Positions 37,001-52,000 of a stretch of DNA of 64,000 bases are shown in pieces. Position 1 is the stretch's first letter; every line of letters begins with the position of its first letter. The stretch comes from Trogon surrucura. Its lineage: Eukaryota > Chordata > Aves > Trogoniformes > Trogonidae. The DNA lies in contig CM036622.1 in NCBI GenBank assembly GCA_020746105.1, positions 42,447,477-42,511,476 of the forward strand. Reading direction: 5' to 3'. The position numbers were made by a program, and so were the translations under genes. The notes beneath the pieces are model-generated. The model searched no databases. It was not told the DNA's origin and saw only the letters and a list, made by a program, of their open reading frames with translations.

Positions 37001-40000
37001 TCAAAATAAACCTCTGATTGTTTCTATATGCTGATGACAGACATGGATCAATGAAGTTGTGTCTTCCTTTTATTCTTGTGCAAATTCGGCATGATGATTT
37101 GCTGTGAAGGCCACAATGCTTACCCTGCCCACTGTGAAGTAAAACAGCAGGATTACTGCGTCTCACCAAATTCCGGCGGATGTTACAGGGGCAAAGCAGG
37201 TTGTTTGCACAGATACGGGCTGATACAGTGGAGATGACCCGCTGTGGAGATGTAGACCTGTGGGAGGTCAAAGCAGCACCATGAGATCTTTTTTATATTT
37301 CCAGCATGGCCAAGCGTACTTCCTGGGTGGCTCTTCCCCATCCTGACCCACATCCACCAAGTTTGGGACTGTGGGACTGTCATGGGACTGTGTAAATGTG
37401 TGGTGAATTTTAGGCCAGGAAAACGTGGAAAATCATGTTCTTGCTTATAACCCGAACTGGACAACCATACATTTCTGCTGCCTCTCTTACTACCATGCAG
37501 ACTTACTGGTAGCAGTAGTGTACTAGCTGCAGGTTTGGGGTCAAAACACTTCAGTCTGGTATGGCAGCAGTGAAGACTGTGGTAATATAAGAAAACTTTG
37601 ACACTAACGCTCCTTTTATCCTCAGTGTCCTTTTGCTGCTGAGTCTCTTCTGCTTCATCCAGCACCCCTCCTACCTCTGATGCTTCCTAGCACATCCCAT
37701 TCAACCCCCTACCACAGTATCCGGGTGAGGTTTGTCTTAGGATAAGCCCATTATTTTGTGGTGCATTTTAAGTGTTGCAAGTCATCTCAGGTGAAAACAC
37801 TTGAAAATGCTGTGCGAGTAAACAGTGCTGTTGGATAGTTTGCCAGATTTGGAGCCAGAGGGGGATTGAGGTTTTGTGCATCAGCATCTGTCTGGACTAT
37901 ACTCAAAGCCAATCTACTGTTTGCTCCTTGGTAAAACTAGACATTGCACACTGCTGACCGTGAATTCCTGCACATATTTTTTGTGACCAGGGTCTGGATA
38001 ATGAGTTGTCCTGGTAAAAAAATTTGGGCTGTGATGAGATCTGCCCAGCTGTGTGTGTGTTCCTATGGACAAACTCAGTAAATTAGAAACTGTTAGACCA
38101 ACGTCTGAACTATGCTTGAAGGAGGAATTCATTGCCTTCCTTTTGCATGTTTTTGAAATTTTTTTTTATTCCTCTAATGAACCTAGAAACCGTTTTTGAA
38201 GATAAGACTACTCCTTTTCTCTGAAAATGGGTATAAACCGATTTCTACAGAAATAATTACTTAATGTGAGCTGCATAAGGGTGTAAACTTACAAAACCTA
38301 GCAGTATCTTTTTACAATAAGTTAATAATTGAGGTTTTTTATTTACATCCATCCAAATGTCATGAAAACAGGGGTTTTTTTGTGCAAAATCAAAAATAAA
38401 ACTAATAGTTTTGTTAGCTCCTCTGAAAACCACTGTTTCAAGTTTTAGTAAAGATTATTCTCTTTTTCCAGCAACAGGAAATCAGTACTTGGTGAAAGAA
38501 AAAATCTGAAAATGTCTTTAAAAATGTCGGTCTAAATGAATAACATTCAAATCCAGTGACGACTTATTCCTGTAATGTAGGGAGCTGTCATGTTTCTGTT
38601 GCTGTTATGTGTACTGTCTTTTCCTAGATAGTCTTTCCTGTGGCTAAAGCAAAGAAAACCTTAACCACAGTATTTATTATCAAGGCTGTTTTATCTTGCA
38701 CCTAATTAATTTACAGGATTTCAGAAATTAGCCTTCAAGCCTTATACCGCTGAGTTTGAATCTCAGGTAAATGGTTCACACTGAAGCTGTTGTGAATACT
38801 GCGTACTATCAATGCAGAGAGCCTCACAGCGCATTTAATGAGTCTGGACTGGTAGCTTCTTCTCTGATCCTGTGTCCAACAAATGCAAACATGTGATGCA
38901 CCACACCATGGAGTAGTCGCCCTGACACAGGTTCATCTCTGGACGGAAACGTGGAGAGGGCTGCTTATACCACAGCTGTGTCACACTGAGCAAGGCCATG
39001 CAGCTCAGCTGGCATTTTCAGTGCCTACTGAAAGGGCACCCGTGTTGGGACTTGGCACCCAGCAAGCTTCTGGGGACCCTGGGCTGAGCCACTGCCTGGG
39101 ACCCTGGAGCACATTCCCAGGGCTGTAAAGTTAAATAAAACCAAGAGGCTCCATGGAACAGCATCAGTCTTTACTGGGGGTGGCCACAAGATAATTTCTT
39201 GCAGTTACCATCACCATATTGATGCAAACTGGTTGACAAAATTATTAAGGTAAAAATTCATACTAATGGACAGAGTCTTTCTGTTCTCTTCAGTGCTGTG
39301 TAAGTCTTGGGAAAAATGACACTTTGTTCCTTATTTGAGTTTCCAATTAAGAAGTAACAGCAAGAGCTGATTTCAGGATCAAATTTCTGACATAACTCTC
39401 TCTTGCTCCAGAGGGAAAATGATCCCATCAGACCTTGAAAGAAGAATTCTTGAAGCCAAACAAAAAGTAAGTTTACTAGCTTTGCAGATTCAAAAAAAGG
39501 GGAAGAAAAAGCCACAAAACGATACAGCTGGCTGTTCTGCTTTCCTTGGTAAAACAACATGGGCTTGCGTATTAACTTTAGATTTATTTCTCAAAAATGT
39601 AGCCTGGCAATTAGTGAGGCAAGAGTTGCTGAGAAAATAGATTTAGAGCGACTTTGTAATCTGCATGAGCTATTTGGCCTTTTTGTATGTGTTGTTTCGC
39701 ATAACATCCTTCTTTTTAGTATTATCAGCCTCTAGTGCAGTTTCTCAGCTGAGTATTGACAAAAACAGTAATCATTTGGGGAATTTGTATATATTTTAAT
39801 GCATTGGAAGTATTCCTCATAGACTTATCAGTGGAAGATAAACTAAAATCCACACATCTCTTAAAATGCACGACTTTTGTATGTGTTCATTAACAGAATC
39901 TATAGTTAAAATGTTAAAGTACACCATGAACTCAGCCCTCTGCCTTCAGCATTTATGTAAGTAGTCACTAGACACACAGCATTCAAAGCTCATTAGTAAC

Positions 40001-43000
40001 ATCAGTCTTCATTAAAAACTCACTTTTTCTATGAAAAGCAATACAGTAGATAAACAATAAGGCAAAATAAAAACAGAGTGCTACTCAAACCTACTGCCCA
40101 TTGCAGAAGGAAGTTCAGACCTTTTTGGTAGTTTAAACCCCAGTTCCACAAAAAATGTGGCCACTGTTCAGACCTTTGTTGCTCTGAGTACCACTAATGA
40201 AATCAACAGAACTACAAATGAATTTAAAGTGAAACACTGGTGTAAATTGTGGCAGACCCAAGCCTTCATAGTGCAAATGCCATGTGACGGACAGCAAGTG
40301 CTTTTCTGTGAGGCACAGCACAGCACTTAGCAGAGGGAATGCATGAGATGGTCTCTGCCCTCTGTGGAGATCGCCATCTTTTCCTCAGAAGAGCTGTTTC
40401 CCAGCTCTGCACAAGGGATGGGGCTGTGTGATGCCCCAGGAGATGACCCCGGACAAGATGGTCCCAAGGACAGGGGACCACCAGTCCACCCCACAGGACT
40501 GGGCCACCACGCTGTTGGACACCTGCTGGAATAATTCTAATGCAGCCCAGGGCACAGTCCACCAGAGAGATTTCTTGCACTGTGGTGCCTGAGTGATGTT
40601 TCTTTTGTGAAACATCGGGAAAAGAAGACTCTTTTCGTTTCCGTGGAGCAGGATTGTTGTTTTGAGCCCTTACCTGTCTCAATGTATCCTAATAAATGGA
40701 GGGTGCTGGTTTAGAAGTTTGCTGCCACCTTAAGGTAGAAACTATAATATCACCAGCATCTAAATGAAGAGAAAACCAGTGTAATGTAGCAGGAGTGGCC
40801 TCTAGACACTTGTGGGCTCACTGTGGAGGCAGCATGGGAGGTGCTGGGGCTGAGGAGACTGCACGCTGACCTTGCCAAATGCCTCTATGCTTTCTTGCAG
40901 GGATTTGTTCCTTTTCTGGTGAGTGCCACAGCTGGGACAACGGTGTATGGGGCATTTGATCCTCTCATAGCTATTGCAGACATCTGTAAGAAGTACAAAA
41001 TCTGGATGCACGTGGATGTAAGTATCATCTTACACTGGGAGCTGGAATGCAAGGTGTATTAGCATTAATTTATTCTTTTTGGACAGTGTCATCTTGTTAC
41101 CAGACCTGTTGTATTTGCTTCCTGTAATTAAGTCTTAACATCCAAGCACTGACTTCCCACTTCTCTGAAAGGTCTGGTCAGGGGGGCATTTTAGGAGCTG
41201 TGACTTTGCGGTATTTTTAGCAACTGGGACACATAAGATGACCTAGTTGGAGTGCTTTTGGCCTTCAGCTTTATCTCTAAATGCCATTAATACAAGAAAC
41301 ACATAAGAACTGTACTCAGCACTGGCTCAGCTTCTGGAGCAGCTGCAAAATAAATACATAAGGAAAAGGCTATGTTTGTCTGGAGTAAAGTACCTCAAAT
41401 TGCTGAAGAGTTTAATGCAAATGCTAGAGAAATTTATTAGGTTGACTACTTAGCTTTATCTGGGCTCTTGCCAGTAAATCTTTGTGAAGGATCATCTTTC
41501 AGGCCTAGAATGGCTTTTGTGTTATTTTTGAAAATCCTTTCCCCAAAAAGGCTCGATAGTTGAATTTCCGTAGGGCTAGATATATTGCTTTTCAACTGTG
41601 TCAGCCAAAATCAGTCCAATTCAAAGGAAGGATTCGTATTTGCCTTAAACTGCTTTTCAGTCAGATGAAACACATTCTTGTCCCACATACCTGTGAGTGA
41701 AAGCAAATGAGTAGGAGGCAGGAGTAGTGGTCTGAAATATGAGGAAAACTCAACCAGAGCAGCTGAAATCCCAGTTGTTGCTTAGCCACCAAAAGAGAAA
41801 AGGCAGTTTACCCAGGAGCAGCCGTGCAAGTCATTAATTTCAGCATGGGGCAGCCCAGTGTGTCAGTGTCAGAGGAGGTGGCGAGGGAAGGGTTAGAAGA
41901 CGACAAGGGTGAGCACTCAGATTGTGGGCTATAAACTGCTGCATTCCAAGCTACTGAAAGAAAATCGTTAGCACGGTTAATGCCTAAGGCCCCGTCTGCC
42001 TGGTCATTTTGGAACGTGCCACATCAGCAAGAAAAAAGAAAAGGGCCCCACACTGATGTGAATGCGCAGATGTCATCAGAGAAGAAAGTGGAGTTCTCAT
42101 TAAGATAATATGTCTTTCCTTCTAGGGAGCATGGGGTGGCGGGCTCCTGATGTCAAGAAAACACAAATGGAAGTTAAATGGTGTTGAAAGGTATGATATA
42201 TTAATATTAATTAAACACATCTATTAAACGTATTTTAACACATTTGTGATTACCATAGCAATGTCTATAAATAAAAATAAAAATAAATGTTATCTCCAAG
42301 ATACAGTAACAATTCCGTGATTCTGTGAAATGATGTAAACTATCCTTCCAGTTGAAGTATCATTGCTAAGTGCCTTTGTGCAGTGGTATAGTAAGTGTGG
42401 CACTTCGTTTTGTAGTACAAACAGCAGGTATTTCTTGTTTGCTTCTCTATTCCTTCCAGCATACATTTGCAGGTCCAGAACAGTTCCTGCAGTATTCTCT
42501 GATTCAGTGTCCAGCATGAATTAGCAATTGCATTTCTCTAAGAAACTAATCTTGGATGTCTTATGTGCTTAAGTACAAAAGGTAGATGCACCTGTAGATA
42601 TCCTGGTAGTCACCGACCACTGCTCTGTCACTTCTGGAGAGAAAACCTCCCTACCTCCTGAAATCTTCACAGCAAAGCTGTGCCTGAATGTATACACAGT
42701 TGTAGCAAGAGGTCATGAACATTTTAGATACGTACAGACGAGCATAAGTGATGCCAGTCCAGTTCAGAGTCTGGAAGGATTGAGCTTAAACTTAGAAACA
42801 GCTGTTTATTCAGAAACTTCCTATTAAGCTCTGGGACTCCTTGCTATAGGATGTTAAGACTTGCATTCAAGGAAAGACAAACAAAAACCATTCGAGACTT
42901 CTGTGAGCTGCAAATGAATGGCAGCTCAGAGAGTATTTAGAGAAGGTTGATATATGCTTGCCCTGTCTTGTATTCTTCCCAGGTCCTATTTAGGCCACTT

Positions 43001-46000
43001 GCTAGAGACAGTATCCTGGATGGAATCACTCTCACATTTGAGTATTTCCTGAAGCTCATGCTGTTTGAGAGGAAGTCATTACTCACTTCTGTCTTTTTTT
43101 ATCTCTAAATCGGATTGCTGTTACTTACCAATTAAAATTACAAACAACTTCCTCATCCTTAGGAAGCTTAGGAGAGTATACCTTGATGAATTAGTTCCTC
43201 TTTCCTACATCTCACATGCAAAATTTGGAAAGCAGCCAATGGTTCTATGATTTAGTTAAGACTGCCTCCAGCACTCCAAAAAGAGTTTGCCTCCCAAATT
43301 GCTGTCCAAATCCTGCTGGAATGAGAAGTTCAGGTTTAATCTATATTGGAGAATTTTCCAAATAATGTGCTTTAGATTCAAGACTCCCCCGGATTTTATC
43401 TAGTGCTTTGATAAGCACCACCTCCATTTGGCAATGAGTTAATGAAATTTATAATTTCCAGTGCTGTTCGTCTGCTTGATGGACACAGCGGTTCATTTCA
43501 GTTTGTCCAGATCTCAAATGTGGGTACCTTTAGAGCAGACTGACTAGACCCAACTTTTCTGGACATGGCTGTCGCATGGTAAATACTCAAGAACAACACA
43601 GGTCTGTATAAAAGAGAACTGGAGCCGATAGTCGTGTTTGATAGGGAAAAAAGGTACAAAGAGGGAGTATTAAATGGAGCGTTCTGTGCTCGTGAGTACT
43701 TACGCGTCCTTCTGGTAACAGGCAGTCCAGCAAAAATAGCCCTGTCAGAGGCAGGAGTTGCAGGACCATCCTTACCATGCCCTCCAGACCCCACATGGCA
43801 GATCCCAGCTGCTTCAAGGCACCTCGAAGGAAGCGTGTCCATGGGTCTTCGGAGCAGATAGGTCTGACCATCAGGAGTTTCAGTCTGGTGTCCCTCTCTC
43901 AGAGGCTCAGCCAGGGAGTGACAGCTACATGGAAAAAAAAGCATGTTTGTAGCTGAATGAGAGCTCCCTTTGCAGGGTCTGGGCATCCCTTTCAGGGCTG
44001 TGGCTGGTCAGTGAATGCACCTTAGTCTGATTTTAATGATGAGTGAAGACGAAATTCTGCCAGTCTTGAATCTATCCTGTCATCCAATTGAAATCCTTAA
44101 AGGAAAAATTTTCCTCTTTTTTTTCTATCTGTGACCCACAGCCAAAAAAAATCACATAGGTGCTTGGTGCATAGTTATTTGGTCAAACATGAGATGCTTT
44201 AAAAAACCTGGGGATCCATGTAGCTTTTTTACTTCACTACTTGACTCAGTCAGCAATTTCTTCAAGCACATACTGGTGACTGAAGCCCAGAATAACTGAT
44301 AGCAAATGAAAAATGGTGCATTTTTATTTTACATAATTAATTTTTTTTTCTGTGTGCAATTGGGATGTAATTGGAGAAATAAATTACCTCAGGGTCAATT
44401 AAATGTTTTAGGCAGATAATTAACATCTGGCTGTTGTCAGTAAATAATCCTTTGACTTGAGAAAACGCATAACACTACTATTACCTAGAAATCTCTTAAA
44501 GAATTTCTGACTCATTCTACATAGGCACAGATAAAAGTTAAAAGGTATCGTACATAGACCTGAGTGCATGTTTAGAATCATTAGCTTTGGTGCTGTAATC
44601 AGATGACTGACTCTGAGCTGATTAAAAGCTGCCAAATACTCAAAAAGCCAAGCCAAGTGGCCAGATGTTGCCTGTGGAAGACTGTTCCCTACAGATTTTG
44701 CATCAGGCACTTGTGCAGTTCCATTTAGATAGCGAACAAGAAGGCACAGAAGTGGTACTCAATGTCCATGTGAATTTTGAAGTTGCTTGCTTTCAATGAG
44801 TGGAGGCAATTTGGCAGGAAATGATAACGACACGAATAAACCTATAGTGTTGTCCGCAGGTCCTACAAAGGAGAATACTGCCAGTTTCTAACGTGCCCAC
44901 CTCTGTTCACCTCTGTGTTGCCTGCAAGTGTGTTCTGGGTCCCTTAGGTTTTTACATGCTCATACCAACTTACACCATCAAAACTCCAATCACTGTACTA
45001 CATGAAATCCTGTACACCACGCATGCTTGACAGCCTGCCAAATAGGATGCAAATGTATACATCTATCAGCTAATCATCATATGTAATAATAGTAATTAAA
45101 AAATAGCCAGTCAAGCGTAACACAAAATAATAAACACATGGACAATCTTCCATTCAGCCCTTGCCACAGTCCCAAATGCCTCTTCTCTAGGCTGTTTTGT
45201 GACAGCACCGCTTGCGCCCTGTTTGCACCGTTTGTTCACATTATCTAGACTGACAGCTGGTTTTGCAATGAATGTCTCCTGAAGAGAGGCAGATCACTCT
45301 TTTGTGGAAGGGTGGATCAGTTCTGTATCTATTACTGTGGTAATTATGGACCCAGTCGTTGATTTGTGTGAATTACCGTAGGCATGCTAAAATTAAGGAA
45401 CTATGAAAATTTACCATGAGCTGAGCAGTGCAAAAAATTACTTTGGGCCAGGTTTTCCGAATTACTCTGAAACTTAGAGGTACCCAGAAACACTTAAAGA
45501 AATTTAAAAATATGCCTGTGTGAGCTACTTACTAAAATCTTGCTAGAACTGGAATCGGTGGGAGGGAATTTGCTAGTTTGCCAGCCTCCTATCTGCATCT
45601 TTAGTCAGCTGTGCAACTTCAGAAAGTTCATCAGTTAAGCGAGTGGTTTTAGGAAATTTGCCCTATATTTAGAAAGTATAGTTGACTCCCAAGAAAGCGT
45701 AATACTGATAAAGTTCAGTGGATAGAGCAATTATCCTGTGGTAAATTGCCAGGATTGTCATCCAAAAACCACCTAGACTAGATTAGGTCCCTTATGAAGA
45801 CATTGCATTCCTAATATCAGCCATGATTATTTTCAGCTTTGCTTGCTCAGGAAAGGAAAAAGGTATGCATTGCTACATGTTCATTACTATTCTAATTGTT
45901 TCTAAATGTCTCCATGGTTTCACCACCCTGGCTTAATATCTGTGTTTCATGTGGTTTTGCTGTCCCAGGGCCAATTCAGTGACCTGGAACCCTCACAAGA

Positions 46001-49000
46001 TGATGGGCGTCCCGCTGCAGTGTTCAGCCCTGCTAGTAAGAGAGGAGGTATGTCCCGATATACTTGCTTCTCTGATCCCTTCTGACATTTTGCTTCTGAA
46101 AATCCTGGATGGCTTTTCATGCCTGTGTCATAGCTGATACTAGCTAGTGTAATGAAGATTATGAAAGAAACTGAGAAATACACCTCTAGTTACATGCTAG
46201 GCTGTGAGTGCAAAAGGAATTAAAGCTGCTATCTAGCAGAAATGATAGATCCAATCAGTGGCAGGATTTTTGCAGAGTTCTGTGGTTTTGCATTCAGAGT
46301 GTTCATAGCTAAGTTCCGGGTGCTTAGCTCTGCAACGCCATGAGTTGCTGTGTAGCATAAAATGTAACTGCAGGTGAACTCTAGTCCTCTTAGGTTGAAT
46401 GGTATTGTATAGTATACATGCAGCGCAACATTTGGTCCAGAATCTAGGCATCACTGCATTTTCTAGGCTTTTATGATAGATATTTCCCCTCAACTCTAAT
46501 TCATGTATTCATTTTGGGGCACATAGAAGTAAAAATGGAACACTAAGTTCACTTGGAATAAAAAGTAGAGTTTTCATTTAGTACTAGAATTTGAATTACC
46601 CTTCAAGCCTGCAATTTTCATATAACCATCAGTTACTGGGACAGCTGCTATACAACCACCACTTGCTAGACGAGCTATCAAAAAGCTGGTTGCTGTTTTG
46701 CTAACAGCTGTACAGCAGATTGTATACAAAGCGATTACACTTAGGGAGAGAGAAGCTGGCTTTCATTTTCCCGCTGGGTCAGTTCCCTGGGACAAATCCT
46801 GCCTGGCTGAAGTGAGTACCATCTTTGACCTCTAGTGCAAACAGATGGCTCAGATTAGGAGAAAGTCAGGGCTTTTTCCCTCTCCTTTTCCTATCTCAGT
46901 TTTGAGTTACACATGAAGATTAGACTTGATGATAAACAGCCAAGTTTTGATTCTTCTTGGACTGGAAATTGCAGTTTTAGGCAAAAGCCCTAAAGTATAC
47001 CTAAAACTTGGTTGGGGAGTTAACTAGAGCCAGAACATGACTCTCTGCATTTCACTTAAAAAGCTAAAAAGGAAACCTCATGCTTATATGAGCCAGGTTT
47101 CTTCACCTTGTTGGCATCTGGCCCTCCCACAAAGCTGCCTCTCAGAACGGTATCTTGCAATGCAGAAATAGCTCTAGCTGGCTCTTTAAAGGCCATATCC
47201 TTTTCTGTCTGTTCAAAGCTTTCTATACTGTTTAAGTATCCAATACAATCTGCAGCTGAGGGCTCTGCAGAAAAGAACTATGTCTACAAAGAAAGAAAAC
47301 AAGGAAAATTAGAATTTTAGAGCCCAAAGCAATTAGAAAAGTGTTGTGATAATATTTAGATTAGTCACCAAATTGACTTGGTCTGACTCAACCAGAAAAG
47401 ATGCGTTTCAAGCAACGAAGGCAAAGAAACCAGAACAAAGAGGAAAAAACAAGATCCAAAACTGAACTCATGTGTGATGATGCTAGGAAGCATCACCATG
47501 TCCCGCTTAAAAAAAAAAAAAAAGAAAGTCTTGTCTCTGGGAGTGGATTACGCATTGCTGGATCCCAGGTGTCCTGGGAACTGAATGAAATGTGAAAATC
47601 TTAGTTACTGAGCAGTCTGATTTTACTCTTTTTTTTTGATCTTGGACACATATTCCACCAAATGTACACATTCATAGTTTCTCATCCAAAGTAACCCTCA
47701 AAGCAGTAGTCACATCTATGTCAACGTCACTTTTTTGGTCTCTATTTCCATAAGGGGTTGATGCAGAGCTGCAATCAAATGCATGCTTCCTACCTCTTTC
47801 AACAAGACAAGCACTACGACCTGTCTTACGACACGGGAGACAAGGCTTTGCAATGTGGACGGCATGTTGATGTCTTCAAGCTATGGTTGATGTGGAGGGC
47901 AAAGGTAGGACTGACTGCAGTGTGTTTGTTTGCATTAAAATAATGCACACCAGATAGATTTTTTTCCTGTAATCATCATTTTAGAAAATATCTGACCTGA
48001 ATTTCCCATCTATAACATGAAAGAAAGAACATTATTATTTTCTGGGTTTTTTTTATACTTTAACAATTTAGCTTCAAAGCAGCACTCGATTTTGAAACCT
48101 GAACTCCCTGGGTTTGTATAGCATTTGCTTTGTGTAACTCTAGGAGTCTTAACAGCATAAATCGTATACCTAGGAATGTTGTTACGAACATTTCTGGAAA
48201 TAAAAAGATGTTTTAATAACATTCAGAAATTAAACATGGCGGCACAAGACTGGAATACCTAGTTTCATTGCATGCAGTAGATTGGAAGTCATCTTCTGAA
48301 GGAGTAGAGGAAAACTCATCAAAATCTGTTCTCTGGGAAATCTGAAAACACCAGCTCTAGTGATTAACCCGTTTGTATTTGTAGAATGTTACCATATAAG
48401 TTCTTCCATTATTCGTCCAATCTGTTATGTCACGTTGCCTCAAGTTAGTTCAGATGACATCACTGTTTTCATTTCCAGAAGGCCTTAAAGGTCCTCATGT
48501 TCTTCATTAAAACTCTGAAAACAATTCTGAGACAGACATCAAATGTAGCTGGAGGTGTGGGAGTCTGTTAAGCAGGATGTGAGTTTCTGTGGTCGCAATA
48601 GCTGTTGTGTTAACTGGGGTCTCCTGAGTGGCAGGCAATTTTAGCCACATCTCTGGCTTTTACTCCAAACCTTTCTCCCTGGGGCTGTGCTAGTTCTACC
48701 CTGTTTTGAAATATCTATACACAGAGGGATAATGACATGAGCTTTTAAGTCAGTTCTGCACTGCCAGAACAGATTTAGCAGGGACATGCATCCATTACTC
48801 AGAGACATTTCTGCTTCTAAACTCCATTTTTGCAATATGCCGTGTACTGCTTTTTCTCCTCTCACACCCCACTTGTAATATTAATGCTACAAAATAGGTT
48901 GTGTGTTTCTTAAACAGTTTATCTATTCCAGCTGTATATTCCACTTCCACCCTCATAAAGCTGGATTCTTTGTTTGTGGCATCACAGCTGGTGATTGCAG

Positions 49001-52000
49001 GAACAATTATGATGTCACAGAGAGGGGATTATGACTTCTGCCAGAGAAGAAAAAGGATTTGCTGCAGCTCTTAAAAACACAGCTTCTGCATTCATGTGGT
49101 GTCTCTTAGAAAAAAAGAGAGAGAAAAATACTGCAGAGGCAGAGGAGTATCTAAACAAAATATGTGTTTTCACAGGCATCAGGCCAGGCTCTAAATGTGT
49201 ATCTGCCCATTCTGTATTTAACTAAAAAAAAAATTGTTCTTGGAAAAGCCCCCAGCACATCAGCCCTGGAAGATTAAAATGGCCTATTGTGAAAATAGCA
49301 GGAGACTCCCCATGTCTGGAACTTGACGCTTTCTGGAGACCCTCCTCTGTGCCAGTCCAGGCTGTCCAAGACCATGCTCTCAGCCTTGCTGCAAAATCTC
49401 CTGAGGGCACCTTCGTCAGCAATGATAGCAGCAGTGTGCTGAGAACCAAGCTAGTACCTGCTGCTTATTTTGCAGAGGTGGCTATAGGGGAGTCAGTGGC
49501 AAGAGCTAGAGAGAAAAGAGCTCTGCTTAGCAAAGTGTCCTTCGTCTTGTAGCATTGGATCCTCAACCTGTCCCACAGAGAAATCTGAGAGGTGACTTGT
49601 GCTGGTGCTTTGGCAAGTCCTGCATGGTCCTTTTGGTCATTCAGTTCACAGAACATATAGTCACGTAACTTTTTTTTTTTTTTTCTTTTTCTAAAGGGTA
49701 CCACAGGGTTTGAAGCACAAATTGATAAGTGCTTGGAACTTGCAGAGTACTTGTACAATAAAATAAAGAACAGAGAAGGGTATGAAATGGTGTTTGATGG
49801 AAAGGTATGTGTTTTAACTTCTTTTTCCCAGTTGGTCAACAGCACTTGCCCCTGTCACCTATTGGGATGCTACCAATAGGTCAAACCTAGCAGCTTGTGA
49901 CAGAAAGCAGTGTCCCTGTAACAAAACACATTGTTGTGCTGATACCTCTCTTCCTCCTGGGGTCCGGGGACAAGGGAGATGTAGCACCTGTGCTTACATT
50001 TTCGGTTTGCTCGGTTTCACCCACTGCAGCTAAACACTGGCACCTCAGGCTAACACAGCACACACAGAGTTGGGAACCAGCTCTTAAGTAATAAACAGAA
50101 GTTATGGCTCCATAATTCCACAGTCTGTGGGGTTATAGTGCTCCACACGACTCTGAAAGGATGGTTGTGCAAAGCGCTTTTGTCGGCATTCCCAGCTGGG
50201 CAGTCACAGGGGACCTGCAGGGACCTGGGGCTACGGGAGGGACCATCTGCACTGCAGTGAGTGCTGCCCTGGGGTACAGCACAGCAGGGAGGGGCTAGTG
50301 CTGCTCAGGAGCCCAACTGGCTCATGGGACAGAGGTGGCAGCACCGTGTGGGCTGCAAGTATCTAGGTAGGTTTCTGTGGAGGTGGTGCAGCCTTGGTTG
50401 TGTGGCTGTACCTCTGAACTGCACCAGACTGTCCCGCGCTTGGCTCTCTCTTTGTGGGCAGCCCTCTCCAGCTGTGATGGCTGGCGACAGGCCTGGTAGA
50501 GACCTCCATTACAAAGTTAACTTGTAAGAGAGAAAAAAAAAAAAAAAAATCTCATTTTAGCTTTTTTCCTCCTACTAGTGATGACTTTTGCTCTCTTTTT
50601 GCCCTGGAAGGTTTTGTCTCTCAAAACATTGCTGCCTGGTAGCAATCACTTAGTGTGTGCCTAAGTGCTCTACAGCACAAGGCTAGACATTACTATGTTG
50701 CTTCAGAAATCACAAGTTCATACCCACATGTCACTATGTGATTTATTTCCATCACCTCACACACCATCACTGAATTTGATCCAGTGGGTCTGATAATCAG
50801 TAAAGGAACTGGCAGCAGGAGGAGTTGCTATAACTCGCACTTTTAACATCTAGCAAAGAGCAACGTAGCAAACTGTTGGGAAATGGCAGAAATACAGAAA
50901 ATGTCAACAAGTAAGACTTCGTGGCTTCCTTCTTGGTGCTCCCATGGAAGTTAAACTAGCTGAGACGCTGTGGTGCATGCTTATTAATACAGCAGCTAGC
51001 TCTATCTATCTGAGAAGTAATGAATTTCATTAAATATAAGAAAATCTTGGACTCCGTCATGCACCACCTATGACTCCTATTTACAGAACCAGATTCTGTA
51101 TTATTCTGTCACATAAATCACCTCCAAATTATCTGTGATAGACTCTTGCCTTAACCGTACAATCCTCTTCAGCCTCTGGAGGGGACAACACCTACGAAAT
51201 CTAGATGCCTCTCAGTAGGGCATAAATATATTTGCACAACTGGATGATGTGTTTCTGCATCTGACTCTGGGAATAAATAGCCTAAAATTATCTTTCCTGC
51301 ATTAATAATGATGATGACTCTCAGTGGACCGCAATAATGAAAACCATTGACTGCTGTCACAGTATGATGTATGAGAGAGAGGGAGGGCATGAACTTAATT
51401 GCAATTGAAACATTATGAGCCTTTCCTACAGCGCAAACCATTATTACTCTGTGTTTAGCCTCAGCACACAAACGTCTGCTTCTGGTATATACCTCCCAGT
51501 TTGCGCAGTATGGAAGACAACGAAGAAAGAATGAGCCGCCTTATGAAGGTAAGCAGCGTCCTGCAGGACGTCGTGCAGCGAGCAGTGAAACCCTTGCAGG
51601 CAGGCAATCCCCAAAATGATCTTCCAGGGCACAGGGCAAGGTGACCTCATGATATGCTGACAAATGGCACCTCCATGGTCATCTTCCTGCAGGTTAGTCT
51701 GGCACCACCTTATCTGGTCTCCAAGTTTGGCATTCCTGGGTTTGCCTCATCTCCAGAGCACTTACTTGCTCTGTGTGTATTTACTGAAGTTATTGTGAAC
51801 TGAAACCACTAAACCCAGAAAGTGCAGTAAAAGCTCAATACTGGCACTCTGGCATGTGAAAAGACGATGGAAAACAATTGTAAGAATATGTTTGGAGCAC
51901 TACAAAAACCAGCTCTGTGTCCCTGTGGGCAATATTGGGAAGGTGGGGGAGAAAATTCCACAGTGATTTTAAGAGCAAGACAAAGAAATGGGATAAACCC

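Noticed and set aside
37183..37665. 160-codon open frame on the - strand in GAD2 intron 8
   Set aside because: No recognisable domain and no sign of a retrocopy such as a poly(A) tail.
43498..43986. Overlapping open frames on both strands in GAD2 intron 11
   Set aside because: Composition and overlap suggest chance; no known product.
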